Below, in pieces: positions 1 through 6,546 of a DNA stretch of 8,478 nt (positions are counted from its first letter, which is position 1; each line of letters begins with the position of its first letter). The translations under genes were made by a program, and so were the position numbers. The notes beneath the pieces are model-generated. The model was not told the origin of the DNA. It ran no database searches and saw only the letters and a list, made by a program, of their open reading frames with translations. The DNA is from Nitrospirota bacterium (GTDB lineage Bacteria; NPL-UPA2; JAADIA01), in contig JAADIA010000033.1 in NCBI GenBank assembly GCA_013151555.1, positions 1 through 8,478 of the forward strand, written 5' to 3'.

Positions 1-623
1 AGATCGGAGTTCCCAGCTCTATTCAGATGAGCTTGAGAAGCTTAATGGGTGTTGTCCTCATGGCCATTGTAGCTAAATACGGAACCTATGCTGTAGCGGC
101 CTATGGAGTAGGCTTGCGGATAATGATGCTCGTTCTTATGCCGGCCTTCGGCTTAGCCATGGCCGCCGCCACCCTGGTAGGGCAGAATTTGGGAGCCCAG
201 GAGCCGGAACGGGCTCACCTCAGCGCCTGGGCAGCTACCCGGTTCACGATGCTCATCATGGGGACGGTAGGAATAATCTTCTTTCTTCTCGCCCCCGACC
301 TCATCCGTTTATTCAATACCAACCCTCAAGTAGTAGCCATAGGAACGGATTACTTGAGGACAACCTCCTTCGGTTACATCTTTATTGCCCTGGGGGTAGT
401 CCTGGGACGGTCTCTTAACGGGGCCGGGGATACCATTTCTCCCATGGTAATTACTTTTATCAGCCTCTGGTGCCTGCAGATACCGCTGGCTTTGATTCTC
501 CCCGGGAGTCTTCATTTAGGAATAGCGGGCGTGTGGTGGGCAATCCTCATTTCCACTATCGTTAACGGCACCATAACCACGGGCTGGTTTCAGAAAGGAA
601 GATGGAAGCTAAAAGAGATATAA
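1..623 (+). CDS. MATE-family multidrug/toxin efflux transporter, C-terminal part
   Basis: This is the C-terminal ~206 residues of a multidrug and toxic compound extrusion (MATE) transporter, an inner-membrane antiporter that exports organic compounds using a Na+ or H+ gradient. The reading frame is open from base 3, so the true start lies outside the window; the ATG at 27 is internal, because the preceding codons (IGVPSSIQ) read naturally into it. The fragment shows successive hydrophobic helices and the MATE second-half signature: a GLR-type loop (YGVGLRIM), then AAATLVGQNLGAQEPERA, where the VGQNLGA motif is typical of the family. A final pair of helices precedes a short basic tail (WFQKGRWKLKEI). 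Full MATE proteins are ~450 residues, so a little under half is present. The stop lies 9 bp from the stop of the convergent lipid A deacylase gene. Family assignment is firm; the substrate cannot be told. Confidence 0.9.
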   Translation, partial: IGVPSSIQMSLRSLMGVVLMAIVAKYGTYAVAAYGVGLRIMMLVLMPAFGLAMAAATLVGQNLGAQEPERAHLSAWAATRFTMLIMGTVGIIFFLLAPDLIRLFNTNPQVVAIGTDYLRTTSFGYIFIALGVVLGRSLNGAGDTISPMVITFISLWCLQIPLALILPGSLHLGIAGVWWAILISTIVNGTITTGWFQKGRWKLKEI

Positions 624-632
624 ATCAGAACT

Positions 633-1232
633 TTAGTAGAAGAAAGAGATGCCGATAAGGAGAGCCTGGGTATTAATTCCCTCATTAGGTTCCTTGAGCC
701 CGCCATTGGAGAAATGCCGGAAGCGGTATCCTACATTTAAAGAAGTGCTCTGATGAAAGAAATATTGGAATCCCACTCCCCCCTGGACAATGGAATTGAG
801 ATGGGTAGATTGCTTCTCAAAATGCTGGGTGGTATAAAGAAGCCCGGTGCCACCTTCGATATAAGGGAAAAACCGGGCGGTAAGAGGATGGGCATATTTC
901 AGGAGCAGGTTAAATCCTCCCTCGATATTAGTCTCCGGGCCGAGGACAGGGCTCAAAAAAGGCTCCACTTCCAGTTCCAGCAAGCTGGGAGAGCTTATTC
1001 CTCGCACTAAAGGAGTAAGGTCAAATCCAAAGCGCATAATGAAAGGAATCACCTGATAATCATCTGCTTTCTCCAAACCTCCGTCCCTCCATCCGGAGAG
1101 AAAACCACGTTCTCTAAGATGAACCTTCCGTCCCGGGGCCTTTTTCCCGTCTTGTTCCGCTCCTCCTGCCGACCCCGCGGTTATAATAGCCAGGGAGAGG
1201 CCCAGGATTAATAATAAAAGAGGGCTCTTCAT
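633..1232 (-). CDS. pagL: PagL-like lipid A 3-O-deacylase (outer-membrane acyloxyacyl hydrolase family)
   Basis: The 199-residue product resembles PagL, an outer-membrane beta-barrel esterase that removes the 3-O-linked acyl chain from lipid A. Residues 1-25 form a signal peptide: a Lys, a Leu/Ile-rich core, then small residues (AGSAGGA) suited to signal peptidase I. The mature part alternates polar and hydrophobic residues like beta strands. It ends in FFY, and a terminal aromatic is the usual outer-membrane barrel signal. Near the C terminus is RFRHFSNGGLKEPNEGIN, matching the PagL active-site region: His173 and Ser175 sit in the expected H-x-S-N pattern, and Glu181 or Glu184 is a candidate acidic residue. 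The N-terminal ~35 mature residues are charged and not obviously barrel. A GGAAAGAGAG ribosome-binding stretch precedes the ATG. It follows metG on the same strand after 95 bp and may be co-transcribed, as I saw no clear promoter or terminator between them. Confidence 0.82.
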   Translation of the reverse strand: MKSPLLLLILGLSLAIITAGSAGGAEQDGKKAPGRKVHLRERGFLSGWRDGGLEKADDYQVIPFIMRFGFDLTPLVRGISSPSLLELEVEPFLSPVLGPETNIEGGFNLLLKYAHPLTARFFPYIEGGTGLLYTTQHFEKQSTHLNSIVQGGVGFQYFFHQSTSLNVGYRFRHFSNGGLKEPNEGINTQALLIGISFFY

Positions 1233-1327
1233 GTTCTCTCTTTCCGCAAAAGTTAAAGGGAGAAAACGTTAAACTTTTTATGGGGACAGCAAAGGTATGG
1301 TATAACCGGTAAGATAATTGAAGAAAG

Positions 1328-2836
1328 CTAAACTCGGGGAAATAAGAGCGCCGTCTTTCTAATCTTCCTCCCTGCCTTCAGTTTTCCCCATTCTTTAACC
1401 GCATCCAAACCCTGAGTAGATAAACTTTCCTCAATTCCCAACTGCTCCCAGATTTTCCCGGCAGATTCAGGGAGAAAAGGGGAGATAAGCAGAGAGATGA
1501 ATCGTAAACTTTCCAGGAGATTATAAAGCACTGTCTCCAGATGCCCTTTTTGGGAGTCATCCTTAGCTAAATTCCAGGGAGCTTGCTCCTCAATGTAGCG
1601 GTTAGCCCGGCGAACCAGTTCCCAGATGGCCTCCAGAGCCGCACCGAACTCCAGCTCTTCCAGAGCCGCTGCTACCTTCAAAGGAAGAGAAAGAGCTACT
1701 TCCTTCAAGTCCTCTTCTCCGGACGGTTCCGGCACTATCCCTCCACAATATTTCTCTACCATCGTCAGGGTACGGCTGACCAGGTTCCCGAGGTCATTGG
1801 CCAGATCGCTATTAATTCTTCTTTTTAAAGCTTCCTCCGAGAAGTTGCCATCCTCACCAAAAGTAACCTCGCGCAGCAAAAAGAAGCGAAGAGCATCTGC
1901 TCCATAGGCAGCAATTATTTTCGCGGGGTCAACAGTCACCCCTCGACTCTTTGACAGTTTTTCACCCCCAACATTGATAAAACCATGGACAAAAATACTC
2001 CGGGGAAGCTCGATATCCGCAGCCAATAAGATGGCCGGCCAGATGAAGCTATGAAACCAGAGGATATCTTTACCAATGAGATGAATATCGGCAGGCCAGT
2101 ATTTCCGGAACCTCTCTCCCTGCGGATAGCCCAAAGCAGAGATGTAATTCACCAGGGCATCGAACCAAACAAAGATGACATGCTCCTCATCCACGGGAAG
2201 GGGAATACCCCAACGGAAAGTAGAACGGGAAACGCATAAATCTTTCACGCCTTCCTTTATGCGGTTAACAATCTCATTTCTTCGCCTTAAAGGCTGGATG
2301 AAAGTTTCATTCTTTTCGATATGCTCCAAGACCTTCCCGGCATACTTGCTCATTTTAAAGAAGTAACTCTCTTCTTCTACCTTCTCCACCTCTTTATCGT
2401 GTACCGGACATTTCTTCCCCTTCAAGTCCCGTGGCAGATAAAAGGACTCACAGTCAACACAATAAAGCCCTTCATATTTCCCCTTATAAATTTCTCCCTT
2501 ATCATAGACTTTCTGAAAAATTTCCCGGCAAACCTCAATATGCCTTTCCTCGGTAGTGCGGATAAAATCGTCGTTGGAGATATTCAACTTGCGGCAAAGT
2601 TCCTGGAAATTTCCCGCCATCTCATCTACAAATTCCCGGGGGCTTTTCCCCGCCTTCCGGGCATACCTTTCTATCTTCTGCCCGTGTTCGTCCGTGCCCG
2701 TGAGGAAGAAGACATCCTCTCCCCGCAGACGATGCCAGCGGGCAACGACATCAGCAGCAACCTTCTCATAAGCATGCCCCAGATGAGGTTTCCCCGAAGG
2801 ATAATCTATGGCCGTAGTAATATAGAATTTAGACAT
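1328..2836 (-). CDS. metG: methionyl-tRNA synthetase (cytoplasmic)
   Basis: This enzyme attaches methionine to tRNA-Met using ATP and is essential for translation. The 502-residue protein is a class Ia synthetase. The HIGH-type motif is HLGH at residues 18-21. The connective domain has a zinc knuckle, CVDC at 126-129 and CPVH at 143-146, giving three Cys and one His. The KMSKS loop is KLSKS at 293-297, and the anticodon-binding helix contains NRYIEEQAPW (412-421), whose Asn and Trp are typical for CAU recognition. The protein ends right after LFPRV, so it lacks the C-terminal EMAPII-like tRNA-binding/dimerisation domain of longer bacterial MetRS (~650 residues); short forms of this length are common. 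The ATG at 2836 is the only plausible start: the frame upstream has no start codon before an in-frame TGA. It is transcribed divergently from the kinase operon. Confidence 0.97.
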   Translation of the reverse strand: MSKFYITTAIDYPSGKPHLGHAYEKVAADVVARWHRLRGEDVFFLTGTDEHGQKIERYARKAGKSPREFVDEMAGNFQELCRKLNISNDDFIRTTEERHIEVCREIFQKVYDKGEIYKGKYEGLYCVDCESFYLPRDLKGKKCPVHDKEVEKVEEESYFFKMSKYAGKVLEHIEKNETFIQPLRRRNEIVNRIKEGVKDLCVSRSTFRWGIPLPVDEEHVIFVWFDALVNYISALGYPQGERFRKYWPADIHLIGKDILWFHSFIWPAILLAADIELPRSIFVHGFINVGGEKLSKSRGVTVDPAKIIAAYGADALRFFLLREVTFGEDGNFSEEALKRRINSDLANDLGNLVSRTLTMVEKYCGGIVPEPSGEEDLKEVALSLPLKVAAALEELEFGAALEAIWELVRRANRYIEEQAPWNLAKDDSQKGHLETVLYNLLESLRFISLLISPFLPESAGKIWEQLGIEESLSTQGLDAVKEWGKLKAGRKIRKTALLFPRV

Positions 2837-2890
2837 TTTCTTATTCCCAAACCGACAGCACCACCTCCGTCGATCTACCTTGTTCCAATC
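2837..2890 (-). promoter_or_regulatory. metG 5' leader with a misplaced strong Shine-Dalgarno
   Basis: On the minus strand a perfect GGAGGT (bases 2868-2863) lies about 26 nt before the metG ATG, far outside the usual 5-9 nt. Close to the ATG there is only a weak purine stretch (GGGAATAAGAAA). The strong site is followed directly by a tiny frame, GTG GTG CTG TCG GTT TGG GAA TAA, which stops 6 nt before the metG start. This could be a standby ribosome site, a coupled leader minigene, or chance. No T-box or other known riboswitch pattern was recognised. Confidence 0.35.
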
Positions 2891-2896
2891 TCAGGA

Positions 2897-2925
2897 ATTA
2901 TACAACACTCAATTCATACCGTCAA
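2897..2925 (-). promoter_or_regulatory. sigma-70-type promoter for metG
   Basis: Read on the minus strand, TTGACG (bases 2925-2920) and a perfect TATAAT (2902-2897) are separated by exactly 17 bp. Transcription should begin near base 2890, leaving a leader of about 54 nt before the metG ATG. It lies back to back with the kinase promoter, whose -35 box starts about 105 bp away. Confidence 0.8.
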
Positions 2926-2985
2926 TATTTAAAAATAGAGTCAGCGACCATTAAAAATAAATAGTGTCTGTCCCTCATTTTCTAC

Positions 2986-3009
2986 TTCCGGCACCTTTTG
3001 CTGTCGGAA
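2986..3009. repeat. imperfect inverted repeat upstream of the kinase promoter
   Basis: Arms TTCCGGCA (2986-2993) and TGTCGGAA (3002-3009) pair over 8 positions with one G-T pair and an 8-base loop. No T-run follows on either strand, so it is not a convincing terminator. It sits between the two divergent promoters, about 21 bp before the kinase -35 box, a place where an operator could lie. Confidence 0.35.
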
Positions 3010-3029
3010 AGAGCAATCAATGAATTTCT

Positions 3030-3058
3030 TTGACGGCCCCTGGAGAATGTGCTATAAG
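3030..3058 (+). promoter_or_regulatory. sigma-70-type promoter for the kinase/activator operon
   Basis: TTGACG at 3030-3035 and TATAAG at 3053-3058 are separated by 17 bp. The predicted start of transcription is near 3065, about 27 nt before the kinase ATG. The match implies steady expression of the two-component pair by the housekeeping sigma factor, in contrast to the sigma-54 promoter downstream. Confidence 0.75.
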
Positions 3059-3091
3059 TCAAGTTGATAGGGAAAAATCGAGCCGGGGTCA

Positions 3092-4480
3092 ATGAAAAAA
3101 ATTCATCGCAGCTCAACCAAACCAAAAGATAGATTAAAGTTACGTTTAATTATCATTGCCGCTGCCTTCTGCTTGCTGGCCGTCAGCGTGGTCTCGGTTT
3201 CCGTCCACCTGGTATTGCGTAGCATCTCTCAGGAAATGAAACGAAGCGTTATTGCCAAGGCAGAAGGCATCGCCAGAGGGTTATACGCCGTGGTGGAAGA
3301 TGCCGTCCCCCTGGAAACAGCAAAGCTCTCTCCCTCCCCGGGAAACCGGCTCCGTCCTCTGCTGGACTCTCTTATTGCCGAGGACGAGGAGCTCCTCTAT
3401 GGAATAGTGCTGGGCCGCAAAGGAGAGGTCCTTGCCCAAAGTCTACCCGAGAGAAGAAATCCCCGCTTCGCTCTCCCGCCAGGAGAAAGCATAAGTGCTG
3501 TTCCTGTTTCCAGAGAAACCGGTTTTCTGGAAAACGGCAGAGAGGTGAGGGTATATGATGTCTCCATACCGATATATGAAAGAGGGCAACGGCTCGGTTC
3601 CGTGCGCCTGGGTTTTTCTTACCAGGACATCTCCAGGCGAGTCGGCACTGCCACCAAAGCTATCTTCCTTAAAATTGCCGTTGCCTCCATCTTAGGCACA
3701 ATCTTCCTCTCCCTGGCTATCGCAACCCTCTGGCAAGTATTGAAGAAACAAAGGCACCTGGAAAAGAAAGCTGCCGAGGAAGAGCGACTTGCTTATATCG
3801 GTCTTCTTTCCAGCGGGCTGGTTCACGAACTGCGCAGTCCTCTCAACGTGATGAGCGTGGACATGAGAACCCTGCGGAAGCAGATGGAAGAACCGGATAA
3901 AGTTTCCCGGGAGGCCTTGCGCAATTTAACTGCAAGGCTGTTCCGGCAGACGGAAAGGCTCACGGGGATCCTGGAAGAGTTTCTTCGCTTCGGCAAACCC
4001 GGGGAATTGAGACTGGAAGAGACCAACCCCAATACCATATTAAGAGAAGTCCTGGAATTCGTGCGGGGGGACATCAGGAAAAACGGCATCCGGGTAAAGG
4101 AAAATTTAGACGAGAAACTTCCCCCCCTCAGTATGGACCGGACCCGAATAAGAGAAGCTATCTTCAATATCGTGATGAACGCCGTGCAAGCTATGCCCGA
4201 AGGAGGAACCCTGACCGTCAACTCCAGTCGGAAAGGCTCCCGGATTGAGATAGAAGTAAGCGATACCGGATGTGGGCTTTCAGAAGAAGAATGCCGGAAA
4301 ATGTTTGACATATTTTATTCTACCAAGGACGGGGGAACCGGACTCGGGCTTCCTATCGTTCGCCGCACCATTCACGACCACGGCGGCACCATCAAGGTAA
4401 AAAGTCGAAAAGGGGAAGGCACCACAGTCACTATTTCTCTTCCCTGGGCGGGAAAACCCTTAAAACAGCACAACGAGTGA
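3092..4480 (+). CDS. membrane-bound sensor histidine kinase (NtrB/ZraS-like)
   Basis: This 462-residue inner-membrane kinase should sense a signal outside the cytoplasm and phosphorylate the activator encoded next to it. After a basic N terminus comes TM1 (about 18-42), an extracytoplasmic sensor region of ~145 residues (44-188), TM2 (about 190-214) and a short charged linker. The sensor region has a PAS/Cache-like pattern (YGIVLGRKGEVLAQS, then VYDVSIPIYERGQRLGSVRLG). The dimerisation domain carries the H box LVHELRSPLN with phospho-acceptor His245. The ATPase domain has the N box (FNIVMNAVQAM, Asn359 and Asn363), G1 (DTGCG, 391-395), an F box (MFDIFYSTK) and G2 (GGTGLGL, 414-420), so it should be active. 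This H box and domain order are usual for partners of NtrC-family regulators. No cytoplasmic PAS domain is present. The ligand is unknown. A GGGG stretch three bases upstream of the ATG (3085-3088) is a weak ribosome site. Confidence 0.93.
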   Translation: MKKIHRSSTKPKDRLKLRLIIIAAAFCLLAVSVVSVSVHLVLRSISQEMKRSVIAKAEGIARGLYAVVEDAVPLETAKLSPSPGNRLRPLLDSLIAEDEELLYGIVLGRKGEVLAQSLPERRNPRFALPPGESISAVPVSRETGFLENGREVRVYDVSIPIYERGQRLGSVRLGFSYQDISRRVGTATKAIFLKIAVASILGTIFLSLAIATLWQVLKKQRHLEKKAAEEERLAYIGLLSSGLVHELRSPLNVMSVDMRTLRKQMEEPDKVSREALRNLTARLFRQTERLTGILEEFLRFGKPGELRLEETNPNTILREVLEFVRGDIRKNGIRVKENLDEKLPPLSMDRTRIREAIFNIVMNAVQAMPEGGTLTVNSSRKGSRIEIEVSDTGCGLSEEECRKMFDIFYSTKDGGTGLGLPIVRRTIHDHGGTIKVKSRKGEGTTVTISLPWAGKPLKQHNE

Positions 4481-4493
4481 GGGAAAACCATTG
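4480..4493 (+). promoter_or_regulatory. ribosome-binding site and TTG start deciding the activator start
   Basis: AGGG at 4480-4483 overlaps the kinase stop codon and sits 7 nt before TTG at 4491. The encoded protein begins KKERTILVVDD, exactly where a receiver domain should begin. The next in-frame Met (residue 59) would remove the phosphorylation site, so the TTG start is well supported. The overlap suggests translational coupling to the kinase. Confidence 0.75.
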
Positions 4494-5846
4494 AAAAAAG
4501 AAAGGACGATATTGGTCGTTGATGATGTAAAGGACGACCGGGAAGCAATAGTCCAGGCTCTGGAACTGGACGGTTACCGGGTCCTGGGCGCCCGCAACGG
4601 AGCTGCCGCCTTAGACATCATTCAGGACGAAGATATCAGCATAGTGATAACCGACCTCAAAATGCCGGGAACCGACGGCATGAAACTGCTCCAGGCGGCA
4701 CGGGAGAAAAAACCCGAGACGGCAGTGATTATGATTACCGGTTACGGTGATATCAACTCCGCCGTCAACAGCATGAAGGCCGGGGCCTATGATTACCTTA
4801 CCAAACCTATAAATATAGATAAACTGGCACAGGTTATCGAGAAGGCCCTGGAAAAATATGATTTAGCCGTTGATAATATTCAATTGCGTCAGAGACTGAA
4901 CAAGAAGTATGGCTTTGAGAATCTCATCGGAAAGAGCCGGGAAATGGAAGCCATCTATGATAAAATCACCCAGATTGCCCCGACGAAAAGCACTGTTCTC
5001 ATCTGCGGGGAAAGCGGCACGGGGAAAGAACTCATTGCCAAAGCCATCCACCAGAACAGTCCCCGGAGAGATAAACCCTTCATCGCTTTAAACTGTTCCG
5101 CCCTCTCTGAAGGCGTTATCGAAAGTGAACTTTTCGGTCATGAGAAAGGCGCGTTCACCGGAGCCGTGGGCCGGCGCATAGGCAGGATCGAAGCTGCCCA
5201 GGGCGGCACACTTTTTATCGATGAGGTGGGGGAAATGACTATTCCCATTCAGCTCAAGCTGTTGCGCGTCCTGGAGGAAAGAGAACTCGTCCGGGTAGGC
5301 GGGTCGGAAACCATAAAACTGGACGTCCGGCTGATCGCGGCCACCAATAAAGACTTGCGGCAAGCTATTGAAGACAAGTCTTTTCGCGAAGACCTTTATT
5401 ACCGGCTCAACGTAGCTACTATCAACGTCCCTCCCCTCCGGGAAAGAAAAGAAGACCTTCCCCTTCTCGTTAATGCTTTCATCTCGGAGTTCTCCCGGGA
5501 ACACAACAGAAACATCAAAGGCATATCCCGCGAGGCCCTTCACAAACTGATGGACTACTCCTGGCCCGGCAATGTCAGAGAGTTAAAGAACCTCATAGAG
5601 AGCATCATCGTTACTTCCAAGAAAGAAGAAATTCGCCTCGCCGACTTGCCCCCTCATATAAAGGACCTGAACCCGGCTGAGGATAGCCTGCATCTAAAAC
5701 TGGGGTCTTCCCTGGATAAAGTGATTAAAGAGACCATTCGCAAGACCCTCTCTCATTTTGAGGGAAACAGAACCCGCGCCGCGCAATCTTTGGGCATCAG
5801 CCGGAAGACCCTGATTCGTAAGATTAAGGATTACCATCTCGATTAG
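4491..5846 (+). CDS. NtrC-family sigma-54-dependent response regulator
   Basis: This 451-residue transcription activator is the likely partner of the kinase 10 bp upstream. The receiver domain (about 5-120) has Asp11/Asp12, phospho-acceptor Asp55 (VITDLKMPG), Thr83 and Lys105 (YLTKP). The AAA+ domain (about 143-375) has Walker A GESGTGKE (173-180), the sigma-54-contacting GAFTGA loop (220-225), Walker B TLFIDEVGEM with Asp244/Glu245, arginine-finger candidates in FREDLYYRLN (Arg299, Arg305) and a sensor II motif WPGNVREL. A Fis-type helix-turn-helix ends the protein (about 425-448, GNRTRAAQSLGISRKTLIRK). All motifs needed to remodel sigma-54 polymerase are intact and the length is standard. 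A canonical sigma-54 promoter lies about 220 bp after its stop codon, so the genes beyond it are the obvious candidate target. The signal and DNA site are inferred, not seen. Confidence 0.95.
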   Translation: MKKERTILVVDDVKDDREAIVQALELDGYRVLGARNGAAALDIIQDEDISIVITDLKMPGTDGMKLLQAAREKKPETAVIMITGYGDINSAVNSMKAGAYDYLTKPINIDKLAQVIEKALEKYDLAVDNIQLRQRLNKKYGFENLIGKSREMEAIYDKITQIAPTKSTVLICGESGTGKELIAKAIHQNSPRRDKPFIALNCSALSEGVIESELFGHEKGAFTGAVGRRIGRIEAAQGGTLFIDEVGEMTIPIQLKLLRVLEERELVRVGGSETIKLDVRLIAATNKDLRQAIEDKSFREDLYYRLNVATINVPPLRERKEDLPLLVNAFISEFSREHNRNIKGISREALHKLMDYSWPGNVRELKNLIESIIVTSKKEEIRLADLPPHIKDLNPAEDSLHLKLGSSLDKVIKETIRKTLSHFEGNRTRAAQSLGISRKTLIRKIKDYHLD

Positions 5847-6062
5847 TGTCCCATTTTTACCCAGTTTGCGCTTATTAATTCCCCTTCTTTTGAAAAAGTG
5901 TTACTTTTTGTCCCGGTATGCGCTCCTTTCCTAACTTTCCCCGGTCAATCTTTCCCAATTTTATCCCCTCTCGGCTCGTTGTCCCTCTCCCTTTTCCCGC
6001 TCCTCCGGCAATCTCGATACTAACTATCTGGTAACAAAGAAATTGGGTGATAAACTGCCGAC
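5847..6062. other. intergenic regulatory region with candidate activator-binding motifs
   Basis: No gene is seen here. The plus strand is strongly pyrimidine-rich from about 5911 to 6006, which by chance keeps a frame open on the other strand. The motif CCCA(A/G)TTT occurs three times: plus strand at 5860-5867 and 5954-5961, and minus strand at 6040-6047. Relative to the start predicted for the sigma-54 promoter these sit near -230, -135 and -50. They could be sites for the NtrC-like regulator, whose binding sequence is unknown; short AT-rich motifs also arise by chance. Confidence 0.3.
5893..5909. promoter_or_regulatory. perfect dyad, candidate upstream activator site
   Basis: AAAAAGT (5893-5899), spacer GTT, ACTTTTT (5903-5909) forms a perfect 7-bp palindrome arm pair. 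It is centred about 189 bp upstream of the predicted sigma-54 transcription start, a workable distance for a looping enhancer site. It lies 46 bp after the activator gene stop, so a weak AT-rich terminator is an alternative, although no separate T-run follows the stem. Confidence 0.35.
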
Positions 6063-6079
6063 TTGGCATAAATTTTGCA
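6063..6079 (+). promoter_or_regulatory. sigma-54 (-24/-12) promoter
   Basis: The sequence TTGGCATAAATTTTGCA has GG at 6065-6066 and GC at 6077-6078 with exactly 10 bases between. It matches the consensus YTGGCACGRNNNTTGCW at all fixed positions except the CG after GGCA, which reads TA. Transcription is expected near base 6090, leaving a leader of about 36 nt before the receiver gene. Its position directly downstream of an intact NtrC-family activator gene makes it highly credible. Confidence 0.85.
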
Positions 6080-6125
6080 TGTTTAAGGAAAGGAAGACAA
6101 AAGCAGAAAAAGAAAGGGAGGAACA

Positions 6126-6515
6126 ATGGTCTATTCCATCTTGGTCGTGGATGACGAGAGAGATAGCAGGCAGTCTCTCTCCGAGTTACTAAGCAGCCGG
6201 GGTTATGCCGTCACCACTGCCCTGGATGGACACCAGGCATTAACGGCCGTAGAAGAAAGCGAAACGGATCTGGTTATCCTCGATCTCAACATGCCCGACA
6301 TGACCGGGTTATCGGTACTGAGGGAAGTGCAGAGGAGAAAACCGGACCTCCCGGTCATTACTATGTCGGCTTATGCCTCCAAGGAGAAAAAACTCGAACT
6401 CCTCCAGGAAGGAGCCAGGTATTTCCTTCCCAAACCCATAGATGTCGATGTGCTCCTGGAGGAAATCTCCCGCATCCTGGACCGGGAGAACAAGGAAGAG
6501 AGAGGAACAAGTTAA
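6126..6515 (+). CDS. single-domain (CheY-like) response regulator
   Basis: The 129-residue protein is a receiver domain and nothing else. Asp9/Asp10 bind the metal, Asp53 (VILDLNMPDMTG) accepts the phosphoryl group, Ser81 and Tyr83 (ITMSAYAS) are the switch residues, and Lys103 (FLPKPID) is the conserved lysine. All are intact, so it should be phosphorylated. The last ~12 residues are a charged tail (DRENKEERGTS) with no output domain. It must act through a protein partner or as a phosphate sink. It is the first gene after the sigma-54 promoter, with GGGAGG at 6116-6121 just before the ATG, and lies 31 bp ahead of the radical SAM gene. The phosphodonor could be the kinase encoded upstream, but this is inference. 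The receiver is not an obvious recent copy of the activator's receiver. Confidence 0.92.
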   Translation: MVYSILVVDDERDSRQSLSELLSSRGYAVTTALDGHQALTAVEESETDLVILDLNMPDMTGLSVLREVQRRKPDLPVITMSAYASKEKKLELLQEGARYFLPKPIDVDVLLEEISRILDRENKEERGTS

Positions 6516-6546
6516 ACCCTAACTGCCTGTATAGGAGGGAAGGAAA

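Noticed and set aside
1249-1277. AAAAGTT...AACTTTT inverted repeat between metG and pagL as a terminator
   Set aside because: The stem is only 7 bp and AT-rich with a 15-17 base loop, and no independent T-run follows on the minus strand.
2321-2932. 203-residue plus-strand frame antisense to metG
   Set aside because: It mirrors the highly conserved metG frame and runs through the metG start and promoter; no domain or ribosome site supports it.
2989-3003. CGGCAC...TTGCT as a sigma-54 promoter for the kinase
   Set aside because: The GG-to-GC spacing leaves 8 bases instead of 10, and a good TTGACG-17-TATAAG promoter lies just downstream.
5875-6126. 83-residue minus-strand open frame in the activator-receiver spacer
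   Set aside because: It results from a pyrimidine-rich plus strand, has a TTG start overlapping the receiver ATG, runs across the sigma-54 promoter, has low-complexity composition and no ribosome site.
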